Origin: Alphaproteobacteria bacterium
GTDB lineage: Bacteria; Pseudomonadota; Alphaproteobacteria; SHVP01
Length of the DNA stretch: 13,285 nucleotides
Reading direction: 5' to 3'
NCBI GenBank assembly: GCA_009694165.1
Contig: SHVP01000067.1
Span: forward strand, 1 to 13,285
Shown here: positions 1 to 7,990 of the stretch, in pieces
Numbering within the stretch: position 1 is the stretch's first letter
Layout: each line of letters begins with the position of its first letter
Made by a program: the position numbers and the translations under genes
The notes under the pieces: generated by a model
Database searches by the model: none
Told to the model about the DNA's origin: nothing
The model's input: only the letters and a program-made list of their open reading frames with translations

Positions 1-2
1 AT

Positions 3-95
3 CACTTCAATCAAGAACGCCACCTGAATCGCCGAGATGTTTTTAAGCAGAACCGTTCGGCTGCCCTGGCCGAGTGGCGCCAATTGGCTGCCTAA
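3..95 (+). pseudogene. C-terminal fragment of an IS6-like transposase
   Basis: An open frame runs in from the window edge and ends at TAA 93-95. Its 30 visible residues contain FNQERHLNRRD, then RSAALAEWRQLAA at the very end. This resembles the conserved tail of IS6-family DDE transposases (FN..RHL.sR followed by a short Arg/Ala-rich helix and a Trp-Arg near the end). The rest lies outside the window, so it may be the end of an intact element or a remnant. No clear terminal inverted repeat was found after the stop. The family assignment rests on remembered motif similarity. Confidence 0.5.
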
Positions 96-132
96 ACGGG
101 CACATCATCGGCCATTCGGAGACCAGTTCGCA

Positions 133-243
133 TTAGTCTGACACCACCTCGCGGAGGCTCTGGGTGAACCGGAGATAGAGCCAGATCGCCCGGTGAATGA
201 TTGCAGGCGGGAACCGGTAGCCAGTGTAGCTGGTCTTGTTCAT
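133..243 (-). pseudogene. N-terminal fragment of an IS6-like transposase
   Basis: A 36-codon frame starts at ATG 243-241 and stops at TAA 135-133. It reads YTGYRFPPAIIHRAIWLYLR followed by FTLSLREV, matching the usual N-terminus of IS6-family transposases (Y.GYRFPPeII..AiWLY.RF.LSfRdVe). The match ends abruptly after REV, where intact proteins continue with the helix-turn-helix and DDE core. It is therefore a truncated remnant of roughly 15% of a normal transposase. It lies on the strand opposite the C-terminal fragment just to the left, so the two are not halves of one simple copy. GGCATTGTCAC, read on the minus strand at 301-291, could be a remnant of its terminal repeat, but this is unproven. 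Confidence 0.65.
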
Positions 244-322
244 CCAGGTGGCTACCACTCCGCCAGAGGGACCTCTACACTCGGAACGCCGTGACAATGC
301 CGCTGCATTTTGTCCATGAAAC

Positions 323-1390
323 CTAGATCTGGAACCGAGGGATCACTTTCTCGCCGATCAAGTCGATCGAACGCAACACCTGCTCATGCGTGATCCGACC
401 GGCCTGCAGGAAGAACGACAGCTGGTCGATTCCGGCCTCCGCCCATTTTTCGACCTGGCGGCACACCGTGTCGGGATTGCCGCCGATCGCCATGGCATCC
501 TCGATCAGCTCGTCGTTGGTGCGGCTGCACACTTTGTCGGTAATCTTGTTGACGCCGCCGCCCGACGCGAAGCGGATGGCGTTGATCTCGGCCTCATTGT
601 CACCGTAATACCAGCGCGCCGCCGCGCAACCGAGACTGCGACCAATACGGTCGTCGTCGTGCACGCAGCCGATGGCGAATACGCCGTTGTGATCGTTGGC
701 TTGCTTGACGACGTAGCCGGACTTGTCGCTACCGCGGATGGCGGCGCGGTAGGCCTGGATGAACGGTTTGGTCTCGGCCGGCGTGTTGCGCGTGACGCCG
801 ATCACGCCGAAGCCCTGGTGGCCGGCGTGCTCGTAGGTCTCGAAATTCGAGGCGGCGACCCAGACTGGCGGGTGCGGGCGCTGAATCGGGCGGGGCACGA
901 CGTAGCGCGCGGGCAGGTCGAAATGCTTGCCTTTGTAACCCGGGAACTTCTCGTGCTCATACATTCGGAGCACGGCTTCGAGCGCTTCGCGGCCGACCTC
1001 GCGCCCTTCCTCAGCCTTGAAGCCGAGCGCCTCGACCATGTAGGGGGAGGTGCCGCGGCCGGCGCCGAACTCAGCGCGCCCGTTGCTCAGCACGTCGAGC
1101 ATGGCGACGCGCTCGGCGATGTAGAATGGGTTGTGGCAGGGCATGAGGACGACGCCGAAGCCAAGCCTGAGCCGCTTGGTGCGCTGGCTGAGCGCGGCCA
1201 GGAACATCTCCGGGCTGGAACAGTGGCCGATCTCGATGAAGAAGTGCTGCTCGGTGATCCAGAAATAGTCGAAGCCGGCATTTTCCGCCGCCACGGCCTG
1301 ATCGAGGCCGTTCCAGAAGGCCGTGCGCTCCGTGGTCTCGTGCCACGGCCGCGGCATTTGGATTTGCGTCATCAGCCCGAACTTCATCAT
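323..1390 (-). CDS. LLM-class flavin-dependent monooxygenase
   Basis: A 355-residue luciferase-like TIM-barrel flavoprotein, expected to use reduced FMN (supplied by a separate reductase) or F420 to oxidise a small organic substrate in the cytoplasm. Family signs: an N-terminal MKFGLMTQ strand; the segment around residues 36-50 (ENAGFDYFWITEQHF) that lines the flavin pocket; and ERVAMLDVLSNGRAEFGAGRG at 93-113, the most typical stretch of the bacterial-luciferase superfamily. PRPIQRPHPPVWVAA follows further on. Length is normal. Two ATGs lie in tandem at 1390 and 1387; GGGGG just upstream fits the second better. It lies 177 bases downstream of the enolase-type gene on the same strand, so it may be read through or have its own weak promoter. 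Substrate unknown. Desulfonating and alkane- or EDTA-oxidising members share this fold, so the neighbours are the only clue. Confidence 0.9.
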   Translation of the reverse strand: MMKFGLMTQIQMPRPWHETTERTAFWNGLDQAVAAENAGFDYFWITEQHFFIEIGHCSSPEMFLAALSQRTKRLRLGFGVVLMPCHNPFYIAERVAMLDVLSNGRAEFGAGRGTSPYMVEALGFKAEEGREVGREALEAVLRMYEHEKFPGYKGKHFDLPARYVVPRPIQRPHPPVWVAASNFETYEHAGHQGFGVIGVTRNTPAETKPFIQAYRAAIRGSDKSGYVVKQANDHNGVFAIGCVHDDDRIGRSLGCAAARWYYGDNEAEINAIRFASGGGVNKITDKVCSRTNDELIEDAMAIGGNPDTVCRQVEKWAEAGIDQLSFFLQAGRITHEQVLRSIDLIGEKVIPRFQI

Positions 1391-1474
1391 CCCCCGCCAC
1401 GCCGACCCGACCCGGCAATCAAGGCCAATCGGCCATAGAGGGGAGATGCTAGGCCGCGCTCATGACGGCGTCCA

Positions 1475-1510
1475 AGACATAATATGTATAAGAGATATGA
1501 CAAGAACGTT
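1475..1510 (-). promoter_or_regulatory. Weak candidate promoter for the monooxygenase gene
   Basis: In the 177-base gap before the monooxygenase gene there is an AT-rich patch unlike its surroundings. On the minus strand it offers TTGTCA (1503-1498) as a -35 box and, 16 bases on, TATGTC (1481-1476) as a poor -10. An AACGTT core (1505-1510) sits one base upstream of the -35, as at the two better promoters of this window, but without convincing flanking symmetry. This is a guess from composition and motif position. Confidence 0.25.
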
Positions 1511-1567
1511 ATTCAGGCACGCGCCGCCGCGCAACCAGGCCCGCCGACCACGGATCGCCGCCTCGGC

Positions 1568-2677
1568 TCAGGCTTCGCTGTCCCACGCCAGGGTCAGGCG
1601 GTCGCGCCGGATTGCGACGCCGACACCGGGCTCGCGCGGCACCGACACCGTGCCTGGGCCGTAGCTCACGCCCGCGCCCGGATCATTGACGATGCCGAGC
1701 GCGCCGTAGAGTTCGCCGACGCGCGGATTGAGCGCCATGCCCGCCTGCACCGCCACCGCCGTCGCGAGCGCGCCCTCGTTCATCTGGCCCATGACATAAG
1801 CCACGCCATGTCGATCGAAGGTGCGGCCGATGGCAACCAGCCGGGCGGCGCCGCCGGCCTTGGCGATTTTGAGATGGGCCAAGATGCGCCCGCCATTGGC
1901 GCAGACGCGCTGGACGTCCGCCTCAGTCTGGAGGCCCTCGTCGATCATGACGTCGATGCCGGCTTCGCGCGCCACCCGTTCGAGGGCCGGCCAGTCGCCC
2001 TTGTGGGTGGGCTGTTCGACATAGGCGATGGCGAAGCGGCGCAGGCGCTCGATGTTGGCGAGTGCCCCGTCGGCGTCCCAGGCACCGTTGGCGTCGATCG
2101 CGAGCTCGACGTCCGGTCCGCACCGTCCGCGGATCCAGTCCAGACGCCGCATATCGTCGTCGATCGAACCGATGCCGACGCGCAGCTTGATCTTGCGGAA
2201 ACCGTGCGCCAGGTAGAACTCGAGGTTGTCGCGCATCGCGTCGTCGGTGCCCCAGAAGACGCATTGGTTGCACGGCAGGCTCGGCCGCCAGACACCGCCG
2301 AGATGCTCGGCCACGCTCACGCCGCCGCGTTTGGCCTCCAGGTCGACCAGTGTGTTCTCGACGAGCGCCTGGGCGATCTTGGGAAAATCGCCGCGCGCAG
2401 CGGCGAACGACCGGGCCAGCTCGCCAGGATCGCGGCTCCCCATTATGGCGCGGAGCAGACCGATCGATGAAGGGATGACGTCGCGCTCGGGCGTTTCAGT
2501 GATGAACGCGATGTTGGCGCGCACCTCGCCGAAGCCGGCGAGACCAGCACTCCGGTCCTCGATTTCGGCAAACACCTCGTGGAGCGCATCGATGCGGCCG
2601 GACGCGGCCGTGTGGATCTCCTGCCCGGCCGGGTACGTCAGATGCGCGTCATAGACGCGAAGACGGAAGGCATTCAT
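1568..2677 (-). CDS. Enolase-superfamily enzyme, muconate-cycloisomerase subgroup
   Basis: A 369-residue mandelate racemase/muconate lactonizing enzyme-type protein. These cytoplasmic barrels abstract the proton alpha to a carboxylate using Mg2+, giving racemisation, epimerisation, cycloisomerisation or dehydration. All expected residues are present: KIK at 162-164 (catalytic base pair), metal ligands D195 (AIDANG), E221 (YVEQP) and D246 (IDEG), the second catalytic lysine in HLKIAKAGG (K270 or K273), and MNEG at 299-302. The KxK plus Lys pattern puts it in the MLE/NSAR/dipeptide-epimerase subgroup rather than the mandelate racemase (KxH / His-Asp) subgroup. It begins 31 bases after the dehydrogenase stop and is surely co-transcribed with it. 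The start at 2677 has no strong Shine-Dalgarno sequence. Reaction and substrate unknown; an amino-acid-derived or 2-hydroxy acid fits the neighbours. Confidence 0.88.
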   Translation of the reverse strand: MNAFRLRVYDAHLTYPAGQEIHTAASGRIDALHEVFAEIEDRSAGLAGFGEVRANIAFITETPERDVIPSSIGLLRAIMGSRDPGELARSFAAARGDFPKIAQALVENTLVDLEAKRGGVSVAEHLGGVWRPSLPCNQCVFWGTDDAMRDNLEFYLAHGFRKIKLRVGIGSIDDDMRRLDWIRGRCGPDVELAIDANGAWDADGALANIERLRRFAIAYVEQPTHKGDWPALERVAREAGIDVMIDEGLQTEADVQRVCANGGRILAHLKIAKAGGAARLVAIGRTFDRHGVAYVMGQMNEGALATAVAVQAGMALNPRVGELYGALGIVNDPGAGVSYGPGTVSVPREPGVGVAIRRDRLTLAWDSEA

Positions 2678-2696
2678 CCGTCATCAGCCCGGCTCG

Positions 2697-2710
2697 GACC
2701 GGATCCGGTC
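2697..2710. repeat. 14-bp perfect palindrome between two genes
   Basis: GACCGGATCCGGTC reads the same on both strands and spans most of the gap between the dehydrogenase and the enolase-type gene, touching the dehydrogenase stop codon (2711-2709). As RNA it could form a short GACCG/CGGUC stem with a GAUC loop. It has no U-tract, so it is not a terminator. It may be chance in GC-rich DNA. Confidence 0.4.
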
Positions 2711-3638
2711 AATAGCCCTTGGCGTGGTCGACCGGGTTCAGCAGCGGCCGGCCCGAACGGACGCGACGGACATTGTCGGCGAAGGCATTGATGATCGTCT
2801 CCGGGCTGGGCGTCGACGAGCAATGCGGCGTCACGAACACCTTGGGATGGTCCCACAGGGGGTTGTCCGGGGGCAGCGGCTCCTTGGGGAAGGCGTCGAC
2901 GGTGGCATGGCGCAGCCTGCCGCTGTCGAGCGCCTCGATCAGATCGCGCTCGACCAGATGACCGCCGCGCGAGGCGGTGATCATCACGCCGTCCTTGGGC
3001 ATGCGATCGAAGGTTGACTTGCATAGAATGCCCCGGGTCTCCTTGGTCAAGGGCAGCAGGTTGACCAGGATCTCGATGTCGCCGAGGAAGGGCGTGAGCG
3101 CGTCGTCGCCGGCGTAGCACGTGACGCCCTTGATCTGGTGCCGGCTTTTGGCCCAGCCGCTGACCGTATAGCCGAGATAGGCCAAGCGCTCGACCGTCGG
3201 CGTGCCCATCTGGCCCAGCCCCATGACGCCGACGCGGACCTCGTGGGCCGAGCGGATCGGCTTGTATGCCCAGGTGTGCGTCTTCTGATTAGCCAGGAAA
3301 TGCGGGATTTCGCGATGGTAGGCGAGCACCCAGCTCAGCACGTAGTCGGCCATGCGCGCGCCGAAATCGGCATCGACCACGCGCACCAGCGGGATGTGCC
3401 GCGGCAGGTCCGGATCGAGCAGGTAATGGTCGATACCCGCGCCGGTGGTCGAAATCATTTTCAGGTTCTTGAACGACTTGAGGAAGCCGTTGGGCATGCG
3501 GAAGATGATACAGATGTCGATGTCGTCGGGGTCGCCGATATTGGGATACTCACGGACGTCCTCGCCCGGCAGGCTGGCCCGGATGCCGTTGATCAGCTTG
3601 TCGCCATAGACCGTGTGCATCCACGTCAGGATTGCCAT
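2709..3638 (-). CDS. D-isomer-specific 2-hydroxyacid dehydrogenase, GhrA-like
   Basis: A 309-residue NAD(P)-dependent dehydrogenase that interconverts 2-oxo acids and D-2-hydroxy acids in the cytosol, closest in look to the glyoxylate/hydroxypyruvate reductase A group. The nucleotide fold is clear: VGVMGLGQMG around 137-145, followed by GYTVSGWAKS near 156-165, the adenosine-ribose-binding strand; the lack of an acidic residue there and the K-S end suggest NADPH. The catalytic triad is intact: R224 (ASRGG), E253 (FPKEP) and H272 (TPHCS). Length is normal for the family. It is the first gene of the minus-strand operon, divergent from the aminotransferase. AAGGAG at 3655-3650 is its likely ribosome site, 11 bases from the ATG, a little far. 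A 9-bp-arm hairpin lies just before that site. The partner aminotransferase could supply a 2-oxo acid as substrate (inference). Confidence 0.9.
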   Translation of the reverse strand: MAILTWMHTVYGDKLINGIRASLPGEDVREYPNIGDPDDIDICIIFRMPNGFLKSFKNLKMISTTGAGIDHYLLDPDLPRHIPLVRVVDADFGARMADYVLSWVLAYHREIPHFLANQKTHTWAYKPIRSAHEVRVGVMGLGQMGTPTVERLAYLGYTVSGWAKSRHQIKGVTCYAGDDALTPFLGDIEILVNLLPLTKETRGILCKSTFDRMPKDGVMITASRGGHLVERDLIEALDSGRLRHATVDAFPKEPLPPDNPLWDHPKVFVTPHCSSTPSPETIINAFADNVRRVRSGRPLLNPVDHAKGY

Positions 3639-3660
3639 TGCACGCCCATCTCCTTAGCCG

Positions 3661-3683
3661 GATCGATCCAGGGCGGATCGATC
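3661..3683. repeat. Inverted repeat in the dehydrogenase leader
   Basis: Perfect 9-bp arms, GATCGATCC (3661-3669) and GGATCGATC (3675-3683), are separated by five bases. On the minus-strand transcript this would be a stem-loop ending five bases before the AAGGAG of the dehydrogenase gene, so it could modulate translation, or be a DNA operator. No factor can be named. Confidence 0.5.
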
Positions 3684-3730
3684 GCTTGAGGCGGCCCGCC
3701 CTCGGGGTCGGCAGCCCGCTCGCGGGGGAG

Positions 3731-3759
3731 AATTTCGCTTTGATCGCCCGACCTGTCAA
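3731..3759 (-). promoter_or_regulatory. Candidate promoter of the dehydrogenase-enolase operon
   Basis: On the minus strand TTGACA (3759-3754) is a perfect sigma-70-type -35 box. Seventeen bases on, GAAATT (3736-3731) is a weak -10 matching only positions 2, 4 and 6 of TATAAT. The -35 abuts the 22-bp palindrome at 3760-3781, supporting its reality. The predicted leader of about 90 bases would include the inverted repeat at 3661-3683. Confidence 0.45.
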
Positions 3760-3777
3760 TCAAATGTAACGTTTCAT

Positions 3778-3781
<4 letters not shown>
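3760..3781. promoter_or_regulatory. 22-bp palindromic operator between divergent promoters
   Basis: The left arm TCAAATG (3760-3766) and right arm CATTTGA (3775-3781) are exact reverse complements. The centre is T-AACGTT-T, whose core is itself palindromic, so only one base pair of eleven fails to match. It lies directly between a minus-strand -35 (3754-3759) and a plus-strand -35 (3778-3783), overlapping the latter by four bases, the position expected for a repressor of both transcripts. Even length and a central CG inside TG.AACGTT.CA are typical of LacI-family operators. LysR sites are usually odd-length T-N11-A. No LacI-type gene is in the window. Confidence 0.75.
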
Positions 3782-5068
<1,287 letters not shown>

Positions 5069-5100
5069 TCCGGGCGCCCCAGTTTGACGCGGAGACAGTG

Positions 5101-5856
5101 ATGGCCAGACCGGCGACGAAGCCCGTTTCCCCCTCGGCCGCTGGAAAGCCCGAGATCGTCATCAACACGCGGCTGACGGACGATGTGCCGGACATCTTGG
5201 ACATCCACATTCCCGTGGTCGATGGCTCGGTGGCACTGGTCGAGCGGCTCGCACGCGGCGCGTTGACGCCCGATCGCTACATGGCGGCGGTCAAGGCTCT
5301 CCACAAAGAGCTCGACCTGCCCAATAGTCTCAAGCCCTGGATCGACCGCACGCTCGATGAAAAGAAAGACATTGTCGTCTACCAGCGCACACGGTCCACC
5401 CATCGCGAGGCGATCCAGTTCTTTTACCTGGCGCCGAATGTCTTCCATCCCCCCCACTGCCACCACAACATCCTGTCGACCCAGCTGATCCTGCGCGGCC
5501 GCGCCCATGCTCGCGAATTCGACCGCATCGCGCGGCTGGGTCCGGATACGCTGCTGCTCAAGCTCAAGCTTGATGCCTGGATCGGCCCGGGCGAGGCGCT
5601 GCGCGCCACCGAAATCGAGCGCAATTGCCACTGGTTCGCCAGCGGTGACGAGCCGTGCGTGATGCTCAATTTCAACGCCTACGGCTACCAGGACTGGACG
5701 TTCAACCCGAAGGACCGTCCGCTCCGGCGCAATCTGGTCGATCCCACTTTCGGCGTCAGCCCGGATGGATTGATCACCGCCAAGGAGGTCGGCGTCGAGG
5801 AGGCCTACGCCAAGTTCGGCGGGCGTCCGCTGTCCGACTTCCCGATGCCCGACTGA
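5101..5856 (+). CDS. Uncharacterised cupin-like protein
   Basis: A 251-residue soluble protein I do not recognise as a named family. Residues 95-190 look like a cupin or related beta-barrel: FHPPHCHHN at 115-123 supplies an H-x-H pair (H119, H121, with H116 and H122 nearby), LRGRAHAREF follows, and a later H177 in NCHWFAS could complete a metal site, the spacing seen in cupin dioxygenases and isomerases. The first 90 residues are helical-looking and precede the barrel. No signal peptide or membrane segment. The start at 5101 is chosen because GGAG lies six bases upstream; an in-frame ATG at 5050 would overlap the aminotransferase end and lacks a ribosome site. It sits between the aminotransferase and the LysR gene in one operon, so it probably acts on the same compound. 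A metal-dependent oxygenase or lyase role is a guess. Confidence 0.75.
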   Translation: MARPATKPVSPSAAGKPEIVINTRLTDDVPDILDIHIPVVDGSVALVERLARGALTPDRYMAAVKALHKELDLPNSLKPWIDRTLDEKKDIVVYQRTRSTHREAIQFFYLAPNVFHPPHCHHNILSTQLILRGRAHAREFDRIARLGPDTLLLKLKLDAWIGPGEALRATEIERNCHWFASGDEPCVMLNFNAYGYQDWTFNPKDRPLRRNLVDPTFGVSPDGLITAKEVGVEEAYAKFGGRPLSDFPMPD

Positions 5857-5880
5857 ACGATCGCGCGCGCGTGCGCCGCA

Positions 5881-6837
5881 GTGGAAACCCGGGCGCTGCG
5901 CTATTTCCAGACTGTGGCGGAATTCGGCAGCTACAGCCGGGCATCCGAATTCCTGCGCATCTCCCAACCGGCGGTCAGCCGCCAGATCCGCAAGCTCGAA
6001 GGCGAGCTTGGCCGCAAGCTGTTCGACCGGCACGGCCATGGTGTGACCCTGACCGAGGCCGGCCGCATACTGCTTGAGCACGGCCAGCGCGCGCTGCGCC
6101 AGCTCGATCGGATCAAGGATGAAATCCGCGGCGGCACGACCGGCCCATCCGGCGTCGTGTCGCTCGCCGTGGCGCCGGCGGCCGGCCACTACCTCGTGCC
6201 CGCCCTGGTTCAGCGCATGGCCACCGAATTCCCCAATGTCGACCTCAGGGTCGTCGGCGGATTCAGCGGCTATACCCAGGAATGGCTGGTCCGCGGCCAA
6301 GTCGATTTGGCCTGCTTGCACGATCCGTTGCCCCATCGCGGCTTCGATATCACGCCGCTCCTGACCGAACAGGTGTTCCTGGCCGGCAAACCCGGCACGG
6401 CGCCGTTCCAGCGCGGCCATGCCCGCATCGAGGATTTGGCGCAGCTTCCGCTTATCCTGCCCAGTCGGCCGAACGCGTCGCGCCGGATGCTCGACAGCTG
6501 GGTCGGGCGCAAGCGCATCGCTCCCAACATCAGGATGGAAGTCGACGACCATTCCATCATCCGTGCTCTGATCAAGCAGGGGGAGGGCTTCAGCCTGCTG
6601 ACCCAATGCGCCATCACCGAGGACGTCGAACGCGGCGAGATCCAGGCCTGGCCATTCCGGCCGCGCGTCGCCTGGCAGTTGGCGCTCGTCGCCTCGGCCG
6701 CCTTGCTGCGCTCCGAACTTGCCCGTTCGGTCGTCCGGACCGTGCGAACGGTCGTGTGCGACCTGGTACGCGACGGCGCGTGGCCCGGCAAGCCCGGGGC
6801 GGACGACCCGATCCGCCGGTCCCGGCTCAGTCGATGA
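5881..6837 (+). CDS. LysR-type transcriptional regulator
   Basis: A 318-residue LysR-family DNA-binding regulator. The winged helix-turn-helix is at residues 1-60, with ALRYFQTVAEFGSYSRAS, then ISQPAVSRQIRKLEGELG and LFDRHGHGVTLTEAG, followed by the linker helix. Residues about 90-295 are the periplasmic-binding-protein-like effector domain. The METRALRYF start and GHGVTLTEAGR resemble the Nac/Cbl-like branch. The start is GTG at 5881, 24 bases after the cupin-like stop; no good Shine-Dalgarno sequence is seen, so translation may be coupled. As last gene of the aminotransferase operon it would be expressed with, and probably control, this operon or the neighbours. Its end overlaps the convergent hydrolase gene by 11 bases. 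The best operator in the window does not have LysR symmetry, so its target site is undetermined. Confidence 0.92.
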   Translation: METRALRYFQTVAEFGSYSRASEFLRISQPAVSRQIRKLEGELGRKLFDRHGHGVTLTEAGRILLEHGQRALRQLDRIKDEIRGGTTGPSGVVSLAVAPAAGHYLVPALVQRMATEFPNVDLRVVGGFSGYTQEWLVRGQVDLACLHDPLPHRGFDITPLLTEQVFLAGKPGTAPFQRGHARIEDLAQLPLILPSRPNASRRMLDSWVGRKRIAPNIRMEVDDHSIIRALIKQGEGFSLLTQCAITEDVERGEIQAWPFRPRVAWQLALVASAALLRSELARSVVRTVRTVVCDLVRDGAWPGKPGADDPIRRSRLSR

Positions 6838-7985
6838 CGATCAGGTCGCGCGGGTAGCGCGACAGCAGTTCGGCGCCCTTGTCCGTGACCAGAACGTTAT
6901 CGATCAGCCTGGCCCCCAGCCGCTCCTCGTGGAGGAAGATGGGCGGCTCGACTGACAGAACCATGCCGGCCTGGAGGGTATAGGTGCTGCCGCCGAACAT
7001 GTTGAGCGGCTCGCCCCACGTCGGTGGGAAACCAGGTGCCAGGCCGTAACCGGAGGTATGGACCCGGGCGCGATCGAGGCCGGCCCTCGCGATGATGCGC
7101 TTGGCTGCCTCGTGGGGAACCACGGCCGGCACGCCCGGGCGGATCTCCGCCATCATGGCGTCGGCCGCTGCGCGCACCAGGCCGTAGAGCTCGCGCATGC
7201 GCGGCGTCGGGGCGCCGATCGCGAACTGCCGGCCGATGGTCGTGGTGTAGCGCCGGTAGGCGGCGCCGTATTCGACATTGCCGAAGTCGCCGCGCGCCAG
7301 GCGCCGCTCGGTCGGCGCGCCATGGGCAAAGCTCGCCCGTTCGCCCGAAACCAGGTTGAGCGTGCTGGCCGGCAAGGCCGCCGCCCGCCGTCAGCAGCGC
7401 GTGATAGACCGCGCCGCACACTTCCAGCTCGCTCCGCCCGACCGCCAGCGCTCCGGCGAAGGCGTGCATGGCCCGATCGGCGATCTCGCTCGACCGCCGG
7501 ATATAGGCCAGCTCCCGTGGCAACTTGACCATCTTCAGATCGTGGACGAGGTTCGTTGGCTCTGCGACAAGCGCGTCGCCGAGCAGGTTCTTGAGCCTGA
7601 CATAGTGATGGGGGTGCATGTAATAGGCTGGCACCTCCATGCCGACGCGCAGGCGCCTCAATCCGAGGTCGTCGACCAGCCGCACGAAGGCGTCGACGGG
7701 ATCCTCGGGCTCTGGCCCGCCCCAGGTCCTGACCACGTCGGCCAGCGTGTCGTTCAGGTATTCGCTGCGCTCGCCGTCGCGCGCGAAGATCACCAGCGGT
7801 TTCGCCTCGGCCGCCACCGCAAGGCATTGGAAGGCCTGATAGCTCTTGGCGTCGCTGCCGGTCAGCCAATGGATCGAAACCGGGTGGAACAGGAGCATCC
7901 AGTCGAGCTTGGCCTCGACGATCGCCCGGCGCACCCGCGCCAGGCGCTCGGCGAATTCTTCCCTGGGAAAATCGTGCTTGGACAT
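6827..7985 (-). pseudogene. Creatinase-like M24-fold hydrolase, split by a one-base frameshift
   Basis: An N-terminal frame from ATG 7985-7983 (MSKHDFPREEFAERL) carries a creatinase_N-like domain, including HPVSIHWLTGSDAKSYQ and LPRELAYIRRSSEIADRAM. The C-terminal pita-bread domain continues in another frame from about 7380 to TGA 6829-6827, ending GMVLSVEPPIFL and IDNVLVTDKGAELL. Deleting one base in the GC run at about 7376-7390 joins them as TAGGGLPASTLNLVSGE and gives 385 residues, the normal M24 length. Of the five metal ligands of M24 peptidases (D, D, H, E, E), alignment by eye gives E, T, Y, E, I, so a metal-free creatinase- or ectoine-hydrolase-like C-N hydrolase is more likely than an aminopeptidase. 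Fourth partner downstream of an ABC transporter and flavoenzyme. The frameshift may be real decay or a sequence error; GGGAG lies ten bases before the ATG. Confidence 0.8.
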
Positions 7986-7990
7986 ACCGA

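Noticed and set aside
386..2470. Long plus-strand open frames opposite the monooxygenase and enolase-type genes (386-1438, 1484-2470)
   Set aside because: Compositional mirror frames of the real minus-strand genes, without ribosome sites or recognisable domains.
6893..6898. Fourth AACGTT as another operator
   Set aside because: It lies inside coding sequence (IDNVLV) of the creatinase-like gene, far from any start, and lacks flanking symmetry.
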